From positions 1-6,960 of the forward strand of contig JAVXBD010000071.1 of assembly GCA_036660175.1 (NCBI GenBank): a stretch of DNA of 6,960 nt, read 5' to 3'. A program made the position numbers and the translations under genes. Numbering within the stretch: the stretch's first letter is position 1; each line of letters begins with the position of its first letter. Source of the stretch: Christensenella sp036660175 (GTDB taxonomy: Bacteria > Bacillota > Clostridia > Christensenellales > Christensenellaceae). Positions 1 through 6,502 of the stretch are shown piece after piece. The notes below the pieces were generated by a model. That model was given only the letters and a program-made list of their open reading frames with translations, had not been told where the DNA came from and ran no database searches.

Positions 1-78
1 AAAAGGCGAAGCTTTTGCCCTTTAGGGCGAAACGAGCAAAGAGGGCGGGAAAGCGACGAGCGGCATGACCATTGCTCA
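1..78. other. Gene-free GC-richer segment downstream of bioY
   Basis: No gene is supported here. The segment is visibly richer in G and C than the other intergenic DNA of the window. It holds a hairpin at 11-37 (GCCC-TTTA-GGGC core extended by A-T and G-U pairs with one bulge when read on the plus strand) and two loosely similar blocks, GGGCGAAACGAGC at 25-37 and AAAGCGACGAGC at 50-61. Neither strand has a T-run in the right place for a clear terminator of bioY. A truncated dispersed repeat is possible, but this is inference. Confidence 0.4.
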
Positions 79-627
79 TTACACCTTCTTTAAAACTGGT
101 ATCAGTCGGCTACCCAGCCATGCCGCAAGCAGGCACTTTAGCACATCACCTGGAAACGGCATTACCACGCATGAAATCATCAATGCTGAAACAGTAATCG
201 AGTTGCTCGTTGCAAAATTCGTATAAAAATAGAAATAAATAATTCCAATGACGTAAATGACTGCAATTCCGATAAGTGCAATTAAAAATAATTTCCAGAA
301 CTTGTATTCAGAAAGCCTTGAAACAAGCAAACCTATCACAAATGCACCAACACAAAATCCAATGATATAGCCAAATGTTGGGGTTGCAATCGTTCCCGAA
401 ACTGTAAATGCAGGAAATATCAGGCACAATACGAGATAAAGAACCGCAGAAATTGTACCATATTTTGCACCCAATAGAACACCTGCCAATACGACAAAAA
501 GCGTTTGTAATGTAATAGGCGGTGCTGTTGGTATGCTGATTCTTGCTCCGATGCCGATTAAGACTGCAAAAAGCGCACACAATATCATGTTTCTTGTTGT
601 CATTTTTTTGTTAATTGTTTGTGACAT
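79..627 (-). CDS. bioY: BioY family biotin ECF transporter S component
   Basis: This 182-residue integral membrane protein is the substrate-binding subunit that captures biotin at the cell membrane. In the family it works with the energising module EcfA-EcfA'-EcfT, or more weakly alone; no such genes are in the window. Length and topology fit BioY: about six hydrophobic segments near residues 13-31, 40-60, 61-78, 84-105, 110-136 and 146-178. Family hallmarks visible are PPITLQTL at 36-43, followed by GVLLGAKYG, then TPTFGYIIGF at 82-91 and the late FPGDVLK at 158-164. The ATG at 627 is preceded by GAAGGAG (636-642) at 8 nt, while the in-frame Met at residue 9 has no ribosome binding site, so the first Met is chosen. 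It is a single-gene unit with its own promoter and a BirA-type operator, so expression probably falls when biotin is abundant. No truncation or missing motif is seen. Confidence 0.94.
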   Translation of the reverse strand: MSQTINKKMTTRNMILCALFAVLIGIGARISIPTAPPITLQTLFVVLAGVLLGAKYGTISAVLYLVLCLIFPAFTVSGTIATPTFGYIIGFCVGAFVIGLLVSRLSEYKFWKLFLIALIGIAVIYVIGIIYFYFYTNFATSNSITVSALMISCVVMPFPGDVLKCLLAAWLGSRLIPVLKKV

Positions 628-671
628 GAATAGAACTCCTTCTCTATGCTTTTTTCTAAATTTCTATCGTT

Positions 672-700
672 ATCATACCATAATTTATTTCTATTGTAAA
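672..700 (-). promoter_or_regulatory. bioY promoter (extended -10, -35 inside operator)
   Basis: Read on the minus strand, TTTACA (700-695) and TATGAT (677-672) are separated by exactly 17 bp, and TGG directly precedes the -10, making an extended -10 (TGnTATGAT). Transcription should start near 665, giving a leader of roughly 37 nt that contains the GAAGGAG ribosome binding site. A second possible -10, TATAAT at 716-711, lies inside the operator but lacks a good -35. Confidence 0.7.
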
Positions 701-724
701 CCGTTAAATAATTATAGGTTACAA
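694..724. promoter_or_regulatory. BirA-type biotin operator upstream of bioY
   Basis: On the plus strand TTGTAAACC (694-702) is followed after 14 bp by GGTTACAA (717-724). The known bacterial BirA (biotin protein ligase/repressor) operator consensus is TTGTAAACC, a spacer of about 15 bp, then GGTTTACAA. The left half matches fully and the right half lacks one T. It overlaps the -35 hexamer of the bioY promoter, so a bound BirA dimer would block RNA polymerase. Position and sequence agree with the bioY assignment. BirA is not encoded in this window. Confidence 0.8.
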
Positions 725-923
725 TTAATTATATGCCTTTCTTCTTCTCATTTTTGTTTTATGCTATCCTGCAAACAAGTAAAATTTAGAGGTATGCTAT
801 CATGTTTTTAAGGTGACGAGAGTCGAACAATACGCCTGAAACAAAGTCTTTTTTTTTTAAATATTTGGTCAGTTTATTTTTTATATTGCTAAAATTGCTG
901 GTGAAAAAATGGTGGTTACTTAT
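725..923. other. Intergenic stretch between uvrA terminator and bioY operator
   Basis: No gene is supported in this AT-rich stretch. It contains the word AAGGTGACGAGAGT at 810-823, which recurs exactly at 6433-6446, then TCGAACAATACG at 823-834, nearly repeated at 6041-6052. A run of ten T follows at 849-858. No hairpin strong enough to make the T-run a terminator was found next to it. Confidence 0.4.
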
Positions 924-963
924 CAAAAACAATGTGTACTGCTATTGATAGTACACATTGTTT
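924..963 (-). terminator. Intrinsic terminator of the uvrBA operon
   Basis: A perfect 14-bp inverted repeat pairs 927-940 with 950-963 around a 9-nt loop. Read on the minus strand the descending arm runs into TTGTTTTT, giving five T. It sits about 66 bp past the uvrA stop codon. On the plus strand the T-run is shorter (three T), so it mainly serves the minus-strand operon and isolates bioY from read-through. Confidence 0.8.
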
Positions 964-1028
964 CATGGCTGTATAAAAGGATTTCAACGTTTTATAGACA
1001 TCATAGACCGTTATCGCTTTTCATTTTT

Positions 1029-3872
1029 TTATAAGTATTGTTCTGGTGTTGCATTTTCAAATATCTTCTTTAAATATTGCCCCGTATAGCTTTTTTTGAC
1101 ATCTGCAACTTCTTTGGGCGTGCCTTTGGCGATCACCGTACCGCCACGCTCTCCGCCATCTGGCCCCATATCAATAACATAATCCGCACTTTTGATAACA
1201 TCAAGGTTATGCTCTATCACTATTACGGTATTCCCCTTATCCGCAAGACGATTCAGCACCTTAACCAGCCTTTTGACATCTGCCATATGCAAGCCTGTAG
1301 TAGGCTCATCAAGCACGAACAGTGTATTTCCAGTCTGTCGCTTAGACAAGTGCGTTGCAAGCTTTACACGCTGTGCCTCGCCGCCTGAGAGCGTTGTTGA
1401 GGGCTGCCCCAGCTTGATATACGAAAGCCCCACATCAAGCAGTACTTTTAATTTGCTTTCGATACGTGGAATATTTTCAAAAAACTGATAGGCTTCTTCC
1501 ACCGTCATATCCAGCACTTCAAAAATATTCTTGCCTTTATAGCGCACCTCTAACGTTTCACGGTTATACCGCTGCCCCCTGCACACCTCGCACGGCACAT
1601 ATACATCTGGCAAAAAGTGCATTTCTATTTTTATAATTCCATCGCCCTTGCATGCCTCACATCTTCCGCCCTTGACATTAAACGAAAACCTGCCCTTTTG
1701 GTATCCACGCATTTTTGCATCTTGCGTCAACGCAAAAATATCACGTATCAGGTCAAAAATTCCCGTATAGGTTGCAGGATTAGAGCGTGGTGTCCTGCCG
1801 ATTGGTGACTGGTCAATATCCACAATTTTGTCGATATATTCAAGCCCGTCAATCTTTTTATGTGCGCCAGGGCGGTCTTTGGAGTTGTAAAACCGCTGCA
1901 TCGCTGCTTTTTTGAGGATATGATTGACAAGCGTGCTTTTTCCGCTACCCGAAACACCCGTTACCGCCGTTATCACACCCGTTGGAAATGCCACATCAAT
2001 GTTTTTAAGATTATTTTCTTTTGCACCACGCACCGTCACCCACTTTTGCGGTTTGCGCAGTTTCGATGGAATCTTAATACACTTTTTACCCGACAAATAC
2101 AGCCCAGTGATGCTTTTTTCGTTGTCCATGATTTCCTGCGGTGTTCCTTGTGCAATCACGTTTCCGCCATGCGCACCCGCACCTGGCCCAATATCCACAA
2201 TCTGATCGGCTTCGAGCATGGTTTCTTCGTCATGCTCCACTACAATCAGCGTATTTCCCAAATCTCTCAATCCTTTGAGCGTTTTTAGCAGCTTGCAGTT
2301 ATCTTTTTGGTGCAGACCAATGCTTGGCTCGTCCAAAATATACAGCACGCCCATAAGGCCACTGCCGATTTGTGTGGCAAGACGGATTCTTTGCGCCTCT
2401 CCACCCGAAAGTGTGCCTGCCGCACGAGAAAGCGTCAAATAATCCAGCCCCACATTCACCAAAAAATCGAATCTCGCATTCAGTTCCTTTGTGATGCGTT
2501 GTGCAATCATTGCTTGTTTTTTGTCCAGCTTCACCGTATTGATAAACTCTCGTGCCGCCGAAATAGACATATCCGAAAGCTCTGCAATGTTTAGTCCGCC
2601 AATTTTTACCGCTAATGTTTCGGGCTTGTATCTTTTTCCGCCGCACACCTCGCACGGTGTCTGTACCATATAGCTTTCAATTTCTCTTTTCATATATTCT
2701 GATGTCGTTTCAACATATCTGCGCTCAAGATTTGGAATAATGCCCTCAAATGCGGCATTATAAAAACCCGTTCCTGAATTTCCATCATAATAAACTTTCA
2801 GCTTTTCACCATCTGTACCATAAAGCAGTACGTGTTGCACTTCTTTCTTTAACTTTTTAAACGGCGTATCTTGATTAAAATGATACCGCTTCATCATGGC
2901 ATCAAGATAATTTTTTGCAATCGTCCCCACCGCACCAAAATTCCAGCCAGATGCCTTGATTGCACCCTCCTGCAATGTTTTATTTTGGTCTGGTACGATT
3001 AAATCCTTGTCGATTTTCATAATCATACCAAGCCCAGTACACGCTGGACACGCTCCAAATGGACTGTTAAACGAAAACATACGTGGAGAAAGCTCTTCTA
3101 TACTTACCCCGCAATCTACGCACGCAAAGCTCTCATTCATCAGCTTTTCTTCCTGCGTATCCATATTTTGAATGATAACCAAGCCCTCCGCCATGCGCAA
3201 TGCGGTTTCTATGGAATCCGCCGCACGCTTTGTGCTTTCGGGTTTTACGATAATTCTGTCAATCACCGCCGCAATGGAATGCTTCTGCTGTTTTTCAAGG
3301 TTGATTTCTTCATCCAGCTCGACGAGTTCTCCATCTATCCTTGCACGGGAAAAACCGTCTTTTATAAGATGCTCTAATACTTTTTTATGTTCGCCTTTTT
3401 TAGCACGAATCACAGGTGCTAAAATCATAAGCTTTGTGCCCTGTGGATTTTTCATTACAATATCCACCATCTGATCCACTGTTTGACGTGTGATTTTTTT
3501 GCCGCACTTTGTACAATATACCTCGCCCGCACGAGCATAAAGCAATCTCAAATAATCATGAATCTCTGTTACTGTCCCAACAGTAGAGCGTGGATTGCGT
3601 GCCGTTGTTTTTTGGTCAATCGAAATCGCAGGAGAAAGTCCCTCAATCAAATCCACATCTGGTTTTTCCATTTGTCCCAAAAATTGCCGTGCATAAGAGG
3701 ACAGCGATTCCACATATCTGCGCTGCCCCTCGGCATAAATCGTGTCGAACGCAAGCGAGCTTTTTCCGCTTCCTGAAAGCCCTGTGATCACAATAAACTT
3801 ATCACGAGGCAATGTAATATCAATATTTTTTAAGTTATGCTCCCTTGCACCTTTGATGTGTAAATAGTCCAT
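1029..3872 (-). CDS. uvrA: UvrABC excinuclease subunit A
   Basis: UvrA is the damage-sensing ATPase of bacterial nucleotide excision repair. As a dimer it scans DNA, loads UvrB at a distorted site and leaves. The 947-residue product has the full family length and both ABC modules. Module one has Walker A GLSGSGKS at 31-38, signature LSGGEAQ at 488-494 and Walker B LYILDEPSIGLH. Module two has Walker A GVSGSGKS at 639-646, signature LSGGEAQ at 828-834 and VLDEPTTGLH. The zinc-binding cysteines are present: C251, C254, C275 and C278 in the first domain, and C738, C741, C761 and C764 in the second. A further CxxC lies at 120/123. The ATG at 3872 has AGGAG (3879-3883) 6 nt upstream. It follows uvrB by 72 bp with no clear promoter or terminator between them, so co-transcription is likely. 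No damage to the gene is visible. Confidence 0.99.
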   Translation of the reverse strand: MDYLHIKGAREHNLKNIDITLPRDKFIVITGLSGSGKSSLAFDTIYAEGQRRYVESLSSYARQFLGQMEKPDVDLIEGLSPAISIDQKTTARNPRSTVGTVTEIHDYLRLLYARAGEVYCTKCGKKITRQTVDQMVDIVMKNPQGTKLMILAPVIRAKKGEHKKVLEHLIKDGFSRARIDGELVELDEEINLEKQQKHSIAAVIDRIIVKPESTKRAADSIETALRMAEGLVIIQNMDTQEEKLMNESFACVDCGVSIEELSPRMFSFNSPFGACPACTGLGMIMKIDKDLIVPDQNKTLQEGAIKASGWNFGAVGTIAKNYLDAMMKRYHFNQDTPFKKLKKEVQHVLLYGTDGEKLKVYYDGNSGTGFYNAAFEGIIPNLERRYVETTSEYMKREIESYMVQTPCEVCGGKRYKPETLAVKIGGLNIAELSDMSISAAREFINTVKLDKKQAMIAQRITKELNARFDFLVNVGLDYLTLSRAAGTLSGGEAQRIRLATQIGSGLMGVLYILDEPSIGLHQKDNCKLLKTLKGLRDLGNTLIVVEHDEETMLEADQIVDIGPGAGAHGGNVIAQGTPQEIMDNEKSITGLYLSGKKCIKIPSKLRKPQKWVTVRGAKENNLKNIDVAFPTGVITAVTGVSGSGKSTLVNHILKKAAMQRFYNSKDRPGAHKKIDGLEYIDKIVDIDQSPIGRTPRSNPATYTGIFDLIRDIFALTQDAKMRGYQKGRFSFNVKGGRCEACKGDGIIKIEMHFLPDVYVPCEVCRGQRYNRETLEVRYKGKNIFEVLDMTVEEAYQFFENIPRIESKLKVLLDVGLSYIKLGQPSTTLSGGEAQRVKLATHLSKRQTGNTLFVLDEPTTGLHMADVKRLVKVLNRLADKGNTVIVIEHNLDVIKSADYVIDMGPDGGERGGTVIAKGTPKEVADVKKSYTGQYLKKIFENATPEQYL

Positions 3873-3944
3873 TCTTTTCTCCTGTACTCTTTTTTTTTAG
3901 ACGAACAGCACTCGCCCCTGCAAAGCACCTTTTCGTGCCTTTAT

Positions 3945-5894
3945 TTATTTTTTCAGTTCTTCAATCATATCTCTTAACTTTGCCGCAACCTCAAACTCCA
4001 GCTCTGCCGCCGCCTGTTTCATCTGCTGTGTCAAAACATCTATACGCATATTTTTCTCGCCTTTTGGCATAGTGATGGTCTGCTCCTCAATTTTTTGCGT
4101 CATAGAGAAAGACTCGCCCACATCTTTTGAAATCGTGGTAGGCGTAATGTTGTTTTTGAGGTTATATGCCTCTTGCACCGCACGTCTTCTATCTGTTTCG
4201 CAAACCGCCGCACAAATGGATTTTGTCATCTTATCCGCATACAAAATCACTCTGCCCTGTGCGTTTCTGGCTGCTCTGCCGATTGTCTGAATCAGCGAGG
4301 TTTCGTTGCGCAAAAAGCCCTCTTTATCGGCATCTAATATCGCCACCAGCTCAACCTCAGGAATATCTAACCCCTCACGCAAAAGATTGATACCCACCAG
4401 TACATCAAACTCGCCCAGCCGTAGCCCTCTGATGATGTCTATGCGCTCCAACGTATCAATATCAGAGTGCATATACTTCACACGCACACCCATTTCTGTA
4501 TAATATTCCGTCAGCCGCTCTGCTAACCGCTTTGTTAGCGTTGTAACCAGCACACGTTTTTTTCGGGCAGCCGTTTCGTTGATTTCTCCAAGCAAATCGT
4601 CCAGTTGTCCATCTGTTTTTCGGATTTCGATACTCGGCTCTAAAAGCCCTGTTGGACGCACAATCTGCTCCACCATAACATTTCCTGCAAGTTCTTTTTC
4701 GTACACATTCGGTGTTGCCGAAACATAAATCGCCTGTCCGATTTTTGCACGAAACTCGTCAAATTGAAGCGGCCTGTTATCATATGCCGATGGCAGCCGA
4801 AATCCATAATCCACCAACATTTGCTTTCTTGCCCGATCGCCGTTAAACATACCCCGCACCTGCGGAAGCATGACGTGCGATTCGTCCACAAACAGCAGAT
4901 AATCATCTGGAAAATAATCCATCAGCGTATACGGCGGCTCTCCTGGCAGCCGTCCATCAAAATACCTCGAATAGTTTTCAATGCCCGAACAATATCCAAG
5001 CTCTTTTAACATTTCTAAGTCGTACAGCGTACGCTGCATAATGCGCTCCGCCTCTAAAAGCTTGCCCTGCTCTTTAAACATTTCCGCTTGCTTTACCAAA
5101 TCTTCTCTGATTTCAGGCAGCTTTGCCAACACTTTTTCGTGTTCCATTGCATAATGTGATGCTGGAAAAATCATGATGTATTTTAAAGCACTCAGCTTTT
5201 TGCCTGTGAGTGCGTCCACCTCAAAAATGTTCTCTATTTCATCTCCAAAATATTCAATTCGGATTGCTTTTTCACTTTGACTTGCAGGGAAAACTTCCAC
5301 TACCTCGCCACGCACCCGAAATGTCCCACGTGTCATATCCGTATCGTTTCGGTTATAATTGATAGACACCAGCTTCTCTAAAAGTTTTTCACGAGGAAAG
5401 TCTGCCCCTTGGCGAATGGACATAGAAAGATCCAAATAATCCTGCGGCGCACCAATGGAATAAATGCACGACACGCTTGACACCACAATGGTATCTTTGC
5501 GTTCTAAAAGCGATGAAGTCGCACTATGACGCATTTTATCAATTTCATCGTTGACGCTCGAATCTTTTTCGATATACAAATCTCTGCCTGGCATATATGC
5601 CTCTGGCTGATAATAATCGTAATAGCTAACAAAAAACTCCACTGCATTATTTGGAAAAAACTCTTTAAACTCGCTGCAAAGCTGTGCCGCCAGTGTTTTA
5701 TTATGCGCCAAAATAAGAGCTGGACGCTGTGTACGCTCTATGACATTTGCCATAGTAAACGTCTTGCCGCTGCCCGTCACTCCGAGCAAAACCTGCGCAC
5801 GTTTTTGTTGCTCTATACCCCTTACAAGCTTGTCAATTGCATCTGGCTGGTCGCCTGCAGGCTTATATTTTGATACCAATTCAAATCTATTCAT
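3945..5894 (-). CDS. uvrB: UvrABC excinuclease subunit B
   Basis: UvrB is the DNA-bound helicase-like subunit of nucleotide excision repair. UvrA loads it, it verifies the lesion by inserting a beta-hairpin between the strands, and it then recruits UvrC for incision. The 649-residue product is of normal length. Visible in order are the start MNRFELVSKYKPAGDQP, Walker A GVTGSGKT at 38-45, the tyrosine-rich hairpin region from YYDYYQPEAY (91-100) to about 122, DESH at 337-340, SATPNVYE, QTIGRAARN (motif VI) and a C-terminal UVR motif at about 618-649 that contacts UvrA and UvrC. The ATG at 5894 is chosen because it begins the conserved N terminus and has GGAGA (5901-5905) 6 nt upstream. An in-frame ATG at 5930 would run through the promoter -10. 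It heads the uvrB-uvrA operon. Confidence 0.99.
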   Translation of the reverse strand: MNRFELVSKYKPAGDQPDAIDKLVRGIEQQKRAQVLLGVTGSGKTFTMANVIERTQRPALILAHNKTLAAQLCSEFKEFFPNNAVEFFVSYYDYYQPEAYMPGRDLYIEKDSSVNDEIDKMRHSATSSLLERKDTIVVSSVSCIYSIGAPQDYLDLSMSIRQGADFPREKLLEKLVSINYNRNDTDMTRGTFRVRGEVVEVFPASQSEKAIRIEYFGDEIENIFEVDALTGKKLSALKYIMIFPASHYAMEHEKVLAKLPEIREDLVKQAEMFKEQGKLLEAERIMQRTLYDLEMLKELGYCSGIENYSRYFDGRLPGEPPYTLMDYFPDDYLLFVDESHVMLPQVRGMFNGDRARKQMLVDYGFRLPSAYDNRPLQFDEFRAKIGQAIYVSATPNVYEKELAGNVMVEQIVRPTGLLEPSIEIRKTDGQLDDLLGEINETAARKKRVLVTTLTKRLAERLTEYYTEMGVRVKYMHSDIDTLERIDIIRGLRLGEFDVLVGINLLREGLDIPEVELVAILDADKEGFLRNETSLIQTIGRAARNAQGRVILYADKMTKSICAAVCETDRRRAVQEAYNLKNNITPTTISKDVGESFSMTQKIEEQTITMPKGEKNMRIDVLTQQMKQAAAELEFEVAAKLRDMIEELKK

Positions 5895-5900
5895 AAAAAA

Positions 5901-5921
5901 TCTCCAAGTTATATTATACCA
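5901..5921 (-). promoter_or_regulatory. uvrB extended -10 promoter and ribosome binding site
   Basis: On the minus strand TGG-TATAAT (5921-5913) is a perfect extended -10. No good -35 lies 16-18 bp upstream, which is tolerable for this promoter type. TTGGAGA (5901-5907) is the ribosome binding site, 6 nt before the uvrB ATG at 5894. The transcribed leader would be very short. This site rules out translation from the in-frame ATG at 5930. No LexA box of the CGAACN4GTTCG type was found nearby. Confidence 0.65.
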
Positions 5922-5960
5922 CAAGCACACATCATTTTGTGTATATTCACATTAAATTCA

Positions 5961-6002
5961 CAAGCATGATTTGACATAGAATGAATCAGAACATCGTGCT
6001 TG
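5961..6002. repeat. Inverted repeat upstream of uvrB
   Basis: CAAGCATGAT (5961-5970) and ATCGTGCTTG (5993-6002) form 10-bp arms with one mismatch around a 22-nt interval. It lies about 45 bp upstream of the uvrB -10, a position where a regulator could bind, but it matches no operator I recognise and has no T-run. Function unknown. Confidence 0.4.
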
Positions 6003-6052
6003 CATAGTGCCGCAATCGCCTTTGGCTAAACATATCAGATTCGAACGATACG

Positions 6053-6219
6053 GTTTTTAAACACGCACACCGCAAGAGGTACGACAAGCAAATAAAAACA
6101 ATGATTTAGAGTCAGATTTATTTCAATCCACGCACACCACGAGAAGTACGACAAGCAAGTAAAAGCAATGATTTAGAATCAGATTTATTTCAATCCACAA
6201 ACCCCACCTTGTTTGCTTC
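6053..6219 (-). CRISPR. Degenerate type I-C-like CRISPR mini-array
   Basis: Three repeat units spaced 67 bp apart are visible, read on the minus strand. The best copy, 6120-6152 (33 nt), starts GTCGTAC and ends GCGTGGATTGAAAT, matching both ends of the known type I-C CRISPR repeat. The copy at 6053-6085 keeps the first 24 nt or so (3 differences over 22) but has lost the GATTGAAAT end, as terminal repeats often do. The third, 6187-6219, keeps only GTGGATTGAAAT (6187-6198) intact. Two 34-nt spacers lie at 6086-6119 and 6153-6186. Unusually they differ at only 3 positions, all transitions. No cas genes, acquisition machinery or clear leader are in the window. A plain tandem duplication of one repeat-spacer unit in a decaying array explains the pattern. 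Whether it is transcribed or processed is unknown. Confidence 0.65.
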
Positions 6220-6345
6220 AGTCATATAGATTTACATCACATATTCTTAGAGCAACTTGATTTATGGTGGCTGGTATAGTAAGTCAAGTTACTCTATACT
6301 ATCAGGACTTGAAACACTTCATAAAACGCAGTATTCTTACATGAT
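6220..6345. other. Intergenic stretch with nested inverted repeats
   Basis: No gene is supported. A 13-bp inverted repeat with one mismatch pairs 6248-6260 with 6284-6296 (AGAGCAACTTGA against TCAAGTTACTCT) around 23 nt. A second hairpin shares part of it: GTATAG-TAA at 6274-6282 pairs with TTA-CTATAC at 6289-6299, with a 2-nt bulge. The two cannot form together. In the orientation of the CRISPR-like array this stretch occupies the leader position, but no convincing promoter was found (TTGACT at 6288-6283 has only a poor -10 partner). Confidence 0.4.
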
Positions 6346-6379
6346 AAAAAGCAGCAGGATTCTTTGCAAACCCCGCTGC
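6346..6379 (-). terminator. Intrinsic terminator of the repeat protein gene
   Basis: On the minus strand GCAGCGGG pairs with CCTGCTGC (8 bp, one G-U pair) around a 13-nt loop and is followed at once by five T (6350-6346). It lies about 125 bp past the stop codon at 6503. The plus-strand reading lacks a T-run, so it serves the minus-strand gene. Confidence 0.8.
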
Positions 6380-6432
6380 CTCTGATTTCTCTTTTTATAT
6401 GTTATGAATGGTCTACGGGCGATACATGGTAT

Positions 6433-6446
6433 AAGGTGACGAGAGT
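6433..6446. repeat. Second copy of the word AAGGTGACGAGAGT
   Basis: This 14-nt word is identical to 810-823, about 5.6 kb away. It lies between the stop codon of the repeat protein gene and its terminator. The sequence on either side differs between the two places. A short dispersed repeat is possible, but two copies in one window prove little. Confidence 0.45.
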
Positions 6447-6502
6447 GCAGTCCACACGTTTTGCCATCTTCAAAATCAATAAGTTCTAAAACAGCATCGT
6501 AA

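Noticed and set aside
533..811. Plus-strand 92-residue reading frame over the bioY start and promoter
   Set aside because: Its first part is antisense to bioY, and the rest covers the bioY promoter and operator. It has no ribosome binding site and no family features.
810..834. tRNA-like 3' end on the minus strand (TTCGA loop followed by a CACC-like end)
   Set aside because: The bases upstream do not form anticodon, D or acceptor stems, and the segment is followed on the other side by a long homopolymer. The similarity is limited to a few bases.
849..858. Ten-T run as a plus-strand terminator
   Set aside because: No stable stem precedes it; the only nearby one is a 3-bp GAC/GTC stem further upstream. 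No plus-strand gene is present.
3921..3942. Hairpin in the uvrB-uvrA gap as a terminator or attenuator
   Set aside because: The stem is 7 bp with one G-U pair, but on the minus strand it is followed by GCAGGGGCGAG and not by a T-run. Read-through into uvrA is expected.
5895..5930. Longer uvrB start at the in-frame ATG at 5930 (12 extra residues)
   Set aside because: The extension would translate through the -10 element and the ribosome binding site, and it does not resemble a UvrB N terminus. The family start MNRFELVSKYKPAGDQP begins at 5894.
6041..6055. LexA box (CGAAC....GGTT) upstream of uvrB
   Set aside because: The second half is displaced by one base and incomplete compared with CGAACN4GTTCG, and the site is about 120 bp upstream of the promoter.
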